From: Haemaphysalis longicornis
Lineage: Eukaryota > Arthropoda > Arachnida > Ixodida > Ixodidae
Direction of reading: 5' to 3'
Length of the DNA: 64,000 bases
Assembly (NCBI GenBank): GCA_013339765.2
Contig: JABSTR010003179.1
Location: forward strand, 82,001 to 146,000
Positions 47,701 to 59,700 of this stretch are shown here, in pieces. The position numbers and the translations under genes were made by a program. The notes beneath the pieces were generated by a model. It ran no database searches, was not told the DNA's origin, and saw only the letters and a list, made by a program, of their open reading frames with translations. Numbering within the stretch: position 1 is the stretch's first letter; the number at the start of each line of letters is the position of its first letter.

Positions 47701-50700
47701 TACAGTCGAGTCCACTTATAACAAAATCTCATCGTTATAACAGATAATTGTTATAAGCAGGTTGTGAAAAAAAAAAAAAGGACGAAACAGCCTACATGAT
47801 TTTATTTGCACTCAAGCAAGGTCGTACTGCTACTTACTTGCGGAAAAGAAGCCATAGTCGGTCAGCTTTGTTTCCTGCACGCAAAGCTGGTGCACATCTT
47901 TTTCAAGAGCATCTATAACTCCTTCACGTATCTGAGAAAAGGGTCCTTGGCGAAAACGAAGTCCTCGAGGGACTGTGTCATGCCCCCTGCGAAGACCCTA
48001 CCTGAGTATGCTGCACAACCACGTTGCCAGAGTCATCGCTGTATGCAGCACATATCCGCACACCGATCACCTTTACAGTGAGGCACTCGGATGTTTCCAA
48101 AACATCAGCCCTGATTTCCCATCCACGGAAAGAGGGAGGTGTTTGAAGAGGCGCTCAGTCGAATTCAAAGCAGCGCGGAAAACTGCTCTCCACCTATCTC
48201 GTTTTCTCGTAAGCGGCGCAGTCGACTCGCTTTCGGAGGGGTGGAAGGGATGAGATGCATGGTGGCTCGCAGCGCACGCCGTCAGGCGGCGGCAGCTCAC
48301 ATTGGTGGTGAATGCTGCGACCGGATTCAATTGTATCAAATATCGCGTCACTGGAGCGTTGCAATAAACGGCTTATTTTACCAGAGAAAGTATACAAAAG
48401 TGGGCGGTGCCATAGTTCATTGTTATATTCGGTATACATGGTATCATTATAAGTGGGCTCGACTGTAGTCACTGGGATGGAATTTCGTTGTTTTGAAAGG
48501 GGCAGAAAATGGGATGCCTACATTCACAACTCAAGTTTACTCCATAATAATGCACACTTGCGTACTAAAACCTTATTTTCAATGGGGCAGAGAAAAGCTT
48601 TAATTGCCCATAATGCAAGAAATCCTAATTTTCCTTTAACAAAGCTTTTGTTGAAGTGGAATTTGTTGTGGATGGATTTGACTGTATGCACATATACTTT
48701 TTTTTTTCTCATGTGCTGCAAATGTAGGGATCGACATACACTTCAATTGTTGGTGGCATGAGGCTTAATTGGTGCTTTCACCTTTGTGTTGCTCTGATTC
48801 TTTCAATTGCTTTTTACTAACTGAAAGCTTTCAAGGTGAGTGGCATTTCTAGCATCGTGTGTGTAGGAAGTCAGCCACAGTGATGCCTGGACCATGGCCA
48901 CTGTATGAAACCAGGGACTGGTTATACACCCGGCTGATACTCATGAGGATGTGCTCGAGCTAAACAGAGAGTGTTTAAAGTTCAGGAGGCCCATAAGAAG
49001 AAAATTGAAACTCACAGCCCGGGTGAAGCATGCACTAATAAACAAGTGAAGTTTATTCCTATGAGTGAAAGGATATGTACGTGAGCCAACCACGTTGTCA
49101 AACCACTCTGCGCATGCGCTCACATTGATTCGGTATCTTGGAGGAAGGCCGTCTCTCACGCCAGCAAAGAATGTGTGCCAGTGCACTCGCCTCCTATTGG
49201 GGATACTGCACAAGACGTTTTTGGGGCTCTCTGCTTCTCTTGTCGTTCGATTTAAATAGGACTGTGGCATTGTGGAATGCTGGGCTGCACGTACGATTGG
49301 TGCTTTGCAAAGCAAGGTTACTTGACACAGCTGTCTGCTGGCGCAACGCACAGTGACACTTAAAGGCCAGAATACATGGAGCGAATATGGGACGAAAAGT
49401 CGACGAACAGCACCCGGCGGCACGCGCATTGGCGGCGGAAAAACATTGTCCGCCGCCGATCTATCTGGGTCGGAAAAGTTTGTCGGCGGCGAAGTGGTGG
49501 CGAGCGGCAAACCGAGGGAACCAATCAGGTCTCCTGGTTTCCCATCCATGGTGCATGCAGAGCGCTGATGGACGGCCGCTTTGGTAGCCGTTGAAAGCAA
49601 AAGAGTGTGGGGACCAGGGTTCTTACGGCGGCCTAGCTCGATCCTAGAGATTCGGCTGCAAGGCTAGCTCGGCTGAACACCACCACGGACCGCCAACTTG
49701 GCGTAGCGGCAGCGAACAGCAAGGAACACACACAAGACACGGAAATCGCCAACCCCGACGTTTATTGCACTGCAATAAGGGACGTCGGGCGTGTTGCTCT
49801 ACCACCGCCAAGACCACCTTGGCCAGGACGGGAGAAACAGGTGCGAGGGCAGACAAAGGAATGCCAAAAAGGAGCAACACGACTTACGGCTGCTCCCAAT
49901 GATGGCCGGTATCCAAAGAGGACCTTCCTTCATCTTCGACCCCAGACCAGCCAGCCCGGATCTTCCGAGCAAAGCTGGTCGTCCGGGAGTCAGCGGCGCC
50001 CCCCGCCGTCGTCCTCCCGCAGCGGGGGAACGCGCGGGCCGTGGGGAGAGAGGGACCTCCCCCTCTCGCCTTCGCGGCGAGCCGAGAGAGATTAACAGCA
50101 ACGTGGGGCCTGTCTTTGAGATCGGTGGGTGAGGAACAGGCGGTATCACTGCAAGGGCCTCTCAAATGCAACGGAAAAACTAGCAGCAGCCAGCCGTGTG
50201 TATTGAGCTTAGTTTGGCATGCTGTATTTTGCGCGATGGTGCCATCTGTTGAGGTAGACCAGAGGTAAAATGCCAAGTTCATGTTCTGGGAGTCGCTAGA
50301 TCGAGTCTGCCCGGGGGGCGTTCCCCCCCCCCCCCCCATTTAGTGCTTTTGAGAACTGAAAATGAATATTTCAGTAGAAGAAATGCCCCCGAATCACGCA
50401 GAATCATCAAGCGACGAACAACCCAAGCGGGAAGCTCCTTCACTGGGTCTGTTTACTGAACGCCGCCCGTGATTCTGGGCATACATTGAGCCACACTGAG
50501 AGCAACCCAGTGGCGGCGGGTGCTGCCTTTGCTCCATGTAGTTCTGCGCAACAGACATACGGTGCCTGCCATGGCAGATTATCCGCTGTGCGAACTTCGT
50601 CGTGAAAGTTTGCCCCATGAATTCTGGCCTTAAAAGCCGCTCGTTTGGTGACGCTGCAATGCCACTGTACGCGGCTTCTTGCGAGAAAGAGGCATCTTGA

Positions 50701-53700
50701 GCTTAATGCCAAAGAAGCTCTCAAACAAACTTGTGCATGCGCATTATTACATTCATTGCCTTGCTGTTACGTGCTGCTTGCGTTGTCTTCATTTTAATTT
50801 TTGTGTTTTGCCACCATGGCTCTCTGCACTGCCTTGCTGGTAAATTTTTGCATGCTCATTTGTAGTGCTTAGCTGGACGGGGAAGTTGCGGGGTTTCGAC
50901 ATTGGGTTTCAGCGACTTTGCTTTGTGTAAAGGTGGCATGCTTGATGCAGTTTTCGTTATCTCTGCACCCGTTTGCTCACCCGAGCCCTTTATTTTCCTC
51001 CTCCTCTCCTCAGGCAATGAGAGCGTCTCGGAAATGCCAAAGCCTGTTCTTTCTAGTCCAGAGGATTCACAGGATACCCTGATTTCCAGCAGTGATTCCC
51101 GTAAGCATGGTGTTTCCTCGCCTTTTTTGTTGTGTCTTGCCCTGTCAGACACTTGCAACTCCTGCCAGCAAGCTTGTATGCGCATGGTTTTCGTTATGCA
51201 ATAGGCCCAAAAGTAATTTTAAAGCGAAATCTTTCTTAATGGGACTGATGGCGTCCTGTCAAAAAACTAATCCATTTTCCCGTAGACCGGTTCGTCGACC
51301 GAAAAGCTCCGATAAGATTCTGGACACACGGTGCGGGAAACCAGGATTCCATTGTGTCAAAATGGTTACTGAAATAATGAAAATCGCAAAAAAGTTCCTC
51401 TTCTAGATGAGACGATACACGCATCGATCGTGAAGAAAGAGTACGACAGTATACCTTCATCCCATAAACCGCGTATGGGTATACATTTAGATCGTTGGTA
51501 CAGTCGAGTCCACTTATAACGGTACCGTTTATAACCATATATCGGATATAACGATGAACAGCTATGGCACCGCCAACTTTTGTATTCTTTCTATGGTAAA
51601 ATAAGCCGCTTATTACAATGCTCCAGTGCCACGATATTGGATGTGACGATTGAATCCGGTTCTAATGTGCACCAGAAGTGCACATTATAACCGCGCTTTT
51701 TTCAACTTCCTTTAGAAAGGGGTGGTGAATTTTTTCTCGGCAGTTTATGTTGGGTTTTGAAAGAGCTGCCGTTGGTGTTTGAGTATCCCGAACCTCGTTT
51801 TAAAATTTGCGATGCAAAGAACGTTTGCATCTTTATTTGTTCCTTCCCTTAAAATGCTTGGATTTTTTTTCCCTTTTGATTGGGTGGGGTAGTTTTGTGC
51901 CACGTTTGGTTGATTAGGGCTGTAGGGTAATCACGGTGCACAAATTGTAGCCAAGAGGTGTTTGCTTTTCACCCACAAGCTTCTACGGAAAGGAAAACCT
52001 GGTGTGCCCTGGAAACTAGTTGGGAAACCCAAATTACGGAAGTTAAAGTCTGTGCGCACTTTGACGCACTGACCTCAAGTTCTGAAGCAGGTAGCTGGAA
52101 GGTTTTGAAGTGCGCGCAAACACCGCTTGCAATGCAGCCAGTGGAAAACTCATGAAGGTGAACTTTGTCAGAACACTCGTGATGCGTGAATCATGCGCGT
52201 GTGAATGTCCTAGGGGCGTTTGCCAGTTGTACATGTTTGTGGCATCTGCTATGCTTCCGAGACGTCTTTTTTCTTTTTTGTAAGATATTGTATCCATATT
52301 TATTTGCAAAATGTAACACTAGAAGCACTAGAAAAGATGTTCTTTCGTTGCGTTGTCTCTAGCGCTATTGCACTTGGATGCAACGATTGGAAGCGGGTGC
52401 ACCAAACCTGTTTCTTTTTTTTTTTTTCCCTGCTGTTGCATGCTCGCGAGACTTTTGAACCAAGGTCAACATTGATTTCTTGTGCCAATACGACGGTCCC
52501 ATCCAAAACGACAAGGTCAACATTGATTTCGGATTTCTTGTGCCAATACGACGGTCCCATCCAAAACGACAAGGTCAACATTGATTTCTTGTGCCAATAC
52601 AACGGTCCCATCCAAAACGACAACGTAGTTTTACAGAATTTGCCCCCCGAGGGGCTAAATGTTTTGCTTTCAGTCTAGAGATGCAAGGTGTGTGGTCAAC
52701 TATCAAAGCTTTCCAGCTGTTTACAAGTTTCGGAGGCTTCAGTAATCAGCCGCTTTAGAATCTCTACAGACTTCGTAACCCTGTGCAACTTTCTGTGGTG
52801 CCGGTCAATGACAGTGTTGGGAGTGTTCTGTGTTGTGTTTGTTGGTGTGCGAATCATGAGGCCTCGCGGCCTCTTGCTATAATAGTCCCTCGAAGCTTGG
52901 CTCGTCTGCCATCCGGGCCAGTTTTGCATTATGATGAAAATGCGCGAAAAGGAGATCACCGGTCGACTGCAGCTTCCTCTCAGTGCGCCATGCAGCAAAC
53001 TCACCGCGTTTGCCATTGAGGCATGCTTTTAAGGACTGAATCGCTGTTCTAATAACTCTTAATCAATAAAATTATTTGTTCGCTTAGTTCTTTTTGCCCG
53101 CATAATTTCTTTCTGGGTACTACAAGCGGAAAAACTAGCATCGTCTGCTGGCACGCCGCTTTTAGCTGCGATTGTCGGTGTACTCTGTGGTGAGCAGACG
53201 ATCAGAGGTGTGCGCAGTACTGTTTGCAGTTCTGAAATTCCTCAATAAGCTTATTCAGACAGGAAAACAGAATGCCAAGGAAAAAGAATGTCAGGGAAAG
53301 CTAGCCAAACAACAATTTAGTTTTAGAAAGATGTCTAAGCGGAAAGGGCCAGTACACCGCAACGGCGCGGCAGTCGACCGGTCTGCTGTCTGCTCACGAC
53401 TTTAATCGCAAGAAGGACCCTTCGGAGGCCTCGGGCGGCAGACGAGCCAAATTTCTAGGGACTATACTCTCTCTGTTGGTGTCGGTTGGGCAGGGGGGCA
53501 TGTGGCCTTTCTAACCTCCCCTTGGTGTGTGTGTGTGTGTGTGTGTGCAGTCAAGAGCAGTCACGGTCCGCGAATCAAGCATGTGTGCCGCCGGGCGGCA
53601 GTGGTGTTGGGCAAGAAGCAGGCGACCTTCTCCCCCGCGGGCCGCATCAGCCTCAGCGCGCTCTCTGAGGAGGACAAGAGCCGCCTTGCGGGGGTACACC

Positions 53701-56700
53701 ACTCGTCCCAAGGTACGCGGTACTCCCCTGCCTGCGGTACTGCCCCTTCACAACTCGCTTGGGTGTGCAGAGTCGTTCCAGTTGGTACCGGGGCAGCTGA
53801 GGCGTGTTTCCTAGCTAACACAGAAGAAGGATGTTGTTAGGGCAGACATCCTGCATTCTTCTCTCCAGTGTTCGCGTCCTTTTTGCACCTGGAAGCATGC
53901 CTCAGTTCCTTGGCTCACTTCTGGCCACTTTGCATGGGTCTGTTTTAAATGCGGTATCGTCTGCTCGCGAAACCAGCGGTGAGGTTGAAGGGAATAGGGG
54001 TGAGGTAATTCTTCATCCCTTTTCCCTTGCTGTGTGCATGCCTCTTGGAATGTAGTGCTGTACAGTTGAACACGGATGTATCTAGCTCTGAAGGGATCGT
54101 GATATGGTTTGATATATCGATAATTCGAAATACACAAGATTATCTGATAACTCTGCGCGTCACTGAGAGCTTTTTGAGGTTGTGACAAGCAGTAGCTTAC
54201 CGATTTGTTCCTCAAAGCGCGGAAAAATCGAACCACTGCGTGACGGCCACCGCACTCTATTTAGCGTGGAAAATGTGTGTGAGATTCGCTCGCTTCTTCT
54301 TCTGTGTCGTAACCAAACTGTCATCAAGCTTACTAACGCCGTCCAAATAAGTAAATCCGGTGTTGTCCACGGTGCCATGATAGTGATGAATCTGAACACT
54401 GACACAGGCTTGGCTGGAGTAGGTGGCATCTGGAGCTGCGGAACAAAGCTGCTTTGCACATGACACGCTCAAGAATGGCCGGGCCATGGCCGTGCAGTCT
54501 TTGCATCTCAGGTTTGATGCACAGTATCGCGCACAAAAATGCTGCGAGGAATTTAGAATACTTCTGCAACCAACATCTTTTCGCCGGCCCGTACTCATCC
54601 AATGATGTCTCGTCGCTATATCCAAATTCTTCCGTTTTTTTTCACCACCACGGCTCCAAAATGTGTGCTGCAGACAAAAAAACAAACATGCATCACGCCG
54701 CATTGTTCCCCCTGCGCGAGCCACCACTGGTAACTAACTGCTCAAGCACGCAGAAAAAAAAAATGCCTGAAACCGGGTTCTTCTGGTCGGTTTCCCCTCC
54801 TCCTTTATTGCCTTTCGCACCGAATCACTTCCCGCGTTCACACTACCATGCGGCTGTCACCCGTGCTAGCGTATAAGCAGGTGTTGAAGGGCATCGGAGT
54901 GTTACGACGCCGCCTCCTTTTCACCGGGCGCAGCAGTGCCCGCGAGAAGTCATCATCATCATAGCCTCCATCTTGTCAGGAGAAGCGCACTTGCGGGGGA
55001 TCAGGCATTCAATATATCGAATGTGCCTGTGATCCGGAGTTTGATACACGCGTACAACAGTGCTACACTTTTGCATGGGATTTCCAAAGGGATGTTCACA
55101 CTGTTCAATATAGACAATAATTCAATATATCCGGGTTCGATATGTCCGTGTTCGACTGTACATGTTCCTTTCATTGTGTTCTGTCTTTTTTGTGCTGTTT
55201 TTTCTTCTGTAATGAATCTAGTCCACCAAGCCCGTGATTTTTTAGCCTTAGAGCGCACTGTGTGATGTATTAGGCAACAAACTTGATTTTGGCTCAAGTA
55301 AGGTGTAAGCTGTCAGATTGGGCACGTTCGATAATGCGAGCAAAGGACAACTGGTAGACCATCTGTTCAATGGAGTGCTTATGAAGAGGCAACAAACAGA
55401 TTAGGGGGAGACCAGACGCGAAGTTCAGTAATTTGTGGGCATAGAATGGACTTCAAAAGCCCATGCCAGGAGTGATTGGACATCTGGGAGAGGCCCTCGT
55501 ACTGCAGTGGACGTTTAAGGAACTGCAGATGAGGATGATGATGGTGATGCTGTATGATCACGAAGCGGTAGTGCCAAAAAACGAATGTTGTAGCTGGGAA
55601 GGGCACTCGCGATGACGGAAATTGCAGGTCCCCACTTGCCTCCTGGTTTTTTAAGGGCGATAGTCTCTTTTGGGCTACTTAGACCTGAAAATTTTGGTTC
55701 TGTGTGTATGTTTGTCCGTTGCTCGATTCAGCCTCCTAGCCAAAAGATAAAATAAATCAGAAACGATGAGTTTGTATGGGCAAAAGCTTTCCAACCCACT
55801 AAATCTGGCAACACAGTTCGTAGCCGTCAACATTGTTGAGCAAAATGGAAATACGAGGTATATTTGAGGCAAAACATCAGTGCATGATTGGTACTAGGCA
55901 GTGTCTTTTCAGTGGCAATATAGATGTGCGCTTGACATTTCAAAAAAAAAAATGTGTTGGTAAAAAATACAAAAAAGGGCCTGTGCCTGAGCTTAGAGCC
56001 CATGGCAGCATTCTAGGTGCATTGCAAGTTGAACAGTAATGCAAGGTTCCAATAGATAGTGTGCGAGCAGTGGAACGTGGGAAATTTGACTTCACTCGAG
56101 CAAACATCTAGTGTGTTTATCTCGGGAGGACGGGAGGGGAAGAGAGTGAGAGGTCGGTGGGGGGGAGGGAAGAGACTTTTGCAGCGAAGTGGGCAGATGC
56201 GCGGCCAATCGCTTCCCTTTTGAGCCGCACTTTTTCTCGGGAAATGGTGCTTGAGAGCGCGGTTCTCTTTTTTCTTCCGAACAGAAGAAGACTCTTCCCC
56301 CGAGGTACCCGAGCGGAACCGGCGCAAAGACGACGGCAAGAAACGGGACGACAGCGGAGGGCGAAAGAGGGACGAAGGGGGTGGAGGAGGAGGAGGCCGG
56401 AGGAGGGACCACGAGCGGAGAGGGGGCGGAGCGGCCGCCCCCGGCCGGGAAGGGGACAGCCACCCGCCTCCCCCCGCGGCGCACGAGAGGCCGCAACGCC
56501 GCAGCAAGGAGCACGACGACCACCGCAGGGGTGACCAGCAGCAGCAGCAACGGCAGAGGCAGCACAGCCAGGAGGATCCACAGCCACAGCCACGCCGCCA
56601 CCAGAGGAAGAGGGGAGGGGAGGAGAGGGGGCCAAGGAGGAGGAGGGCACTGACGGGAGAAGGGGACCGGAAGAGGGCGAGTTGGAGGAGCCAGGGGTGA

Positions 56701-59700
56701 AGAGGAAGAAGAAGGAGGAAGAGGAGAGGATGGACGAGGGCCTGAGCGTGGTGACGGAGAAGCTGACTGACAAGGTGATGACGGAAGTGAAGGAGGAGGC
56801 GGCGAGGAGCCGCCGCAGCTGCGGGCTGAGACGCCCGACGAGGCGGATGAGAAGAAGGAGGAGGAGGGGGAGAAGGAGGCGCTCATGGAGGAGCCCCTGG
56901 CCTCGAGCAAGGAAGAAGAGGGAGGGGCGGTGGAGCTGCCCGCGGAGGTGGCGGCCACCCCCGAGCAGCGGCCACTGCGGCGGACTCCGGTGCGCCGGAC
57001 GCACGCCAAGGCGAAGAGGGGTCGTCGCGCGCGAGTGCGCAAGGCCCGCTGCCAGGAGTGCCCGGGGTGTCTTGCTGAGGACTGCGGGACGTGCGTCTGC
57101 TGCCGGTCAGTAGTGGGCTTCCTTTTTTCTTAATTTTAGTATTGCGAAGCTGTTGTAGGTCGAGCCTTTTCGGAAGTCTGCCGAAGGTCGTGCGTCACGC
57201 TGGGGTAGGAGCAGGGTTCCAGACCTGCCAATAGAGGGCGCAGTGGTCTGCCAGGGGCAGGTTCCTCTCCCTGCCGCTATGGTTTCTTGTCTGCTGTGGT
57301 GGCTGGGGGAAGGAATTTTCTGTGCCGATTTGGCTCTTGAGCTAGTTGAAGCACTTCTCCCGCTCTTGGGGTGCATTGAACCACAGCCCGGTGACTGGTT
57401 TGCATATTAGCTTAAGGGTATGTACAGCCATTAAGGATCATTGATTTTATGGCTTTCTTGAACGAGCGTAGGCTAGGCTTATCAAGAGAGGGGGTGTAGG
57501 CGTGATTCTAAGCATACCAGCCTGTAATATTGTAGAAGTTGGGAGTAGTAACATTGCGGAGATGAGCTGTAGCAGCCTGTCACGAAGCTTGTCTGTTGAG
57601 ACCCCTTAGGGGCCAGCGTCCAAGGTTTTTACCCCAGTACGAAATCGATGAATGCGAACACAAACAAGTTGCTGTACTTCATGTTATACAGTTTAATCTT
57701 GCTAGAACGAAGTCCGCTTCAACGAAATTTCTGCTTCAACGAAATATTTCCATTTCCCCGTCAGCTAGCCATAGAAGTCGATGCAACAAAGTCCTCGCCA
57801 CAACGAACCATTTGTCAGGCTTGCTTTCGCTTCAATGAAATTTTCGATGATTTGGGCTGGGTTTGAACAATTATTTTACAATAAAATAAGCATAGCGCCA
57901 GCTACCTGTAACTTTTTATACATTCAGGATGCTTAGTTTCACATCACCGAAAACATGCACGGTGCGCCCACGCGCCACCCAAAACAAAAACAAACTCATA
58001 GGTGGACGCCATTGTTTGATAGTGATAACAATGCGGCGGGCCGTCTTTATATGAGGCGCAAGCCAGGTTCACCAAGCCGGAGCTATAGCCAATCCGTATC
58101 CAATAGAAATCGCGCGAATGTGCTCTGCTCCTAGCGCAGCGCCGTCATGTATGTGTTGTGAGCAGCTGCCCTTGCAGTTTCCTTCCACAATTCTTCAAGT
58201 CGAAAGCTTAAAAGTAATGTTTTCGTGTTTGGTCTTGAACCCACGTCATCCTATCTTAGTCGCGAGCGCGCGTTCGCAATAAATGCAAGCCGGGCTTCCC
58301 CTGCCTAGTCAGAGGATAACGGCGCCCTTCCTGCCACAAGCGATATGGGGGCTTCCAACTGCCTAGCAGCTATCTGCAAGTAATCAGCTCGGTGGAAACG
58401 CCTTGCTGTACAGCAATACACTTTGCGCCTGCATTTCTTCATTTCTTCACCTCTCCCCTTCTCCTCAGTATCACGCTCTTCACGTGCTGGTAAACAAAAG
58501 CAGATCAACCATTGGTATGTTTGTTATCTGAATAAACACGACAACTGCGCATCACTCCTTTTTCTAAACAGTTGTATTATGCTGCCAATGATGCAGCAGT
58601 ATCTGGGGCTATTTTTCTTGCCCTTTCGTGCCGTGTTGGGGCAGATTTCGCCTCAACGAATTTTCGCTTCAACGAAATCTTTTGCACGTCCCGTCAATTT
58701 CGTTGTAGCGGGATTCGACTGTACTTCCATTATTATGTTCTGCAACCAGTATGTCTGTAGATTCTAATTTTCCAACGAAGCCTTTTTTCATAATTGCTTT
58801 ATGCGAGGTGGAGCCGGCGTGTAGGAATGACAAAGTGTGAAAACTGTGTGCTCTCTTTCGGCGTGACTTTTTGTATGTGTTTGTATTTTACTATTAAGAC
58901 GTAGAGCAGACTGTGTTTGTGCATTTGCAAAGCCCTCCGTAGCCTTTAAAAGATTAGGCCATCATCTGGGCTCTATGCATGCTCTTAGTCATGGTGGAAG
59001 ATGGTGCGGATTACTTGGTGCACTGATTGCAAAACTACATCGATAGTTGAGTGAAGGCTTTCCGCGTTGTCCTGCTGGTAAATTTCAGCATGCTATTATT
59101 CACGGTTTGTTCCTGGCCATGTGAGAAGTGATCTAATGTTGTATCAGTTTCAGCGGGTGCACATTGCCCATAACATTGGCAAATCAACTGCACGCGATTG
59201 CAGCTCTCGAGGCGTACCTGCATGCAATGGGAGTTTACTCTGGGCGTTGCGCGATTTGCCAGCTCGCGCTAGGATTGATTTCGGTGTGAGTTTTTTTTTT
59301 TCATTGCATCTTGTGTGTGTGTATTTTGTGATTAAGTGGTCTGTGATGGAGTGTGCTATGAGGCAAGGTTATTTTCACTAAGTCGTTGGTGTGCGCCGGG
59401 ATGTGTGCTCACGATTTTGGAGACTTTGCGCTTGCTCTTGTTAACAGTGGTGTATCCGTTCAATTTCAGAGACAAGAAGAAGTTTGGAGGCAAAAATCTT
59501 CTCAAGCAAGCTTGCTTGTAAGTGCTCTCTTTATGTTTTCATCTGTCACTCGTTTAATGCTAATTCTGGAACTAGTGCATGGTTCTTTTGCTAAGGGGAA
59601 AGGGGGGATGCGGAGTTCCTTAGAACAGCTCATTTGGCACAGGTTTTTTGAAACGGAGTGCCGAATTGAGTCTGCGTATATAGCAAGCCGTGAACGGGGG

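Noticed and set aside
53831..54727. Frames at 54257-54727 as a Tigger transposase
   Set aside because: They lie within a Tigger-like element, but no transposase motifs could be seen, so it is called non-autonomous.
56092..57042. Minus-strand 316-codon Pro/Ser-rich frame
   Set aside because: Antisense of the purine-rich trx exon 7; low complexity, no domain.
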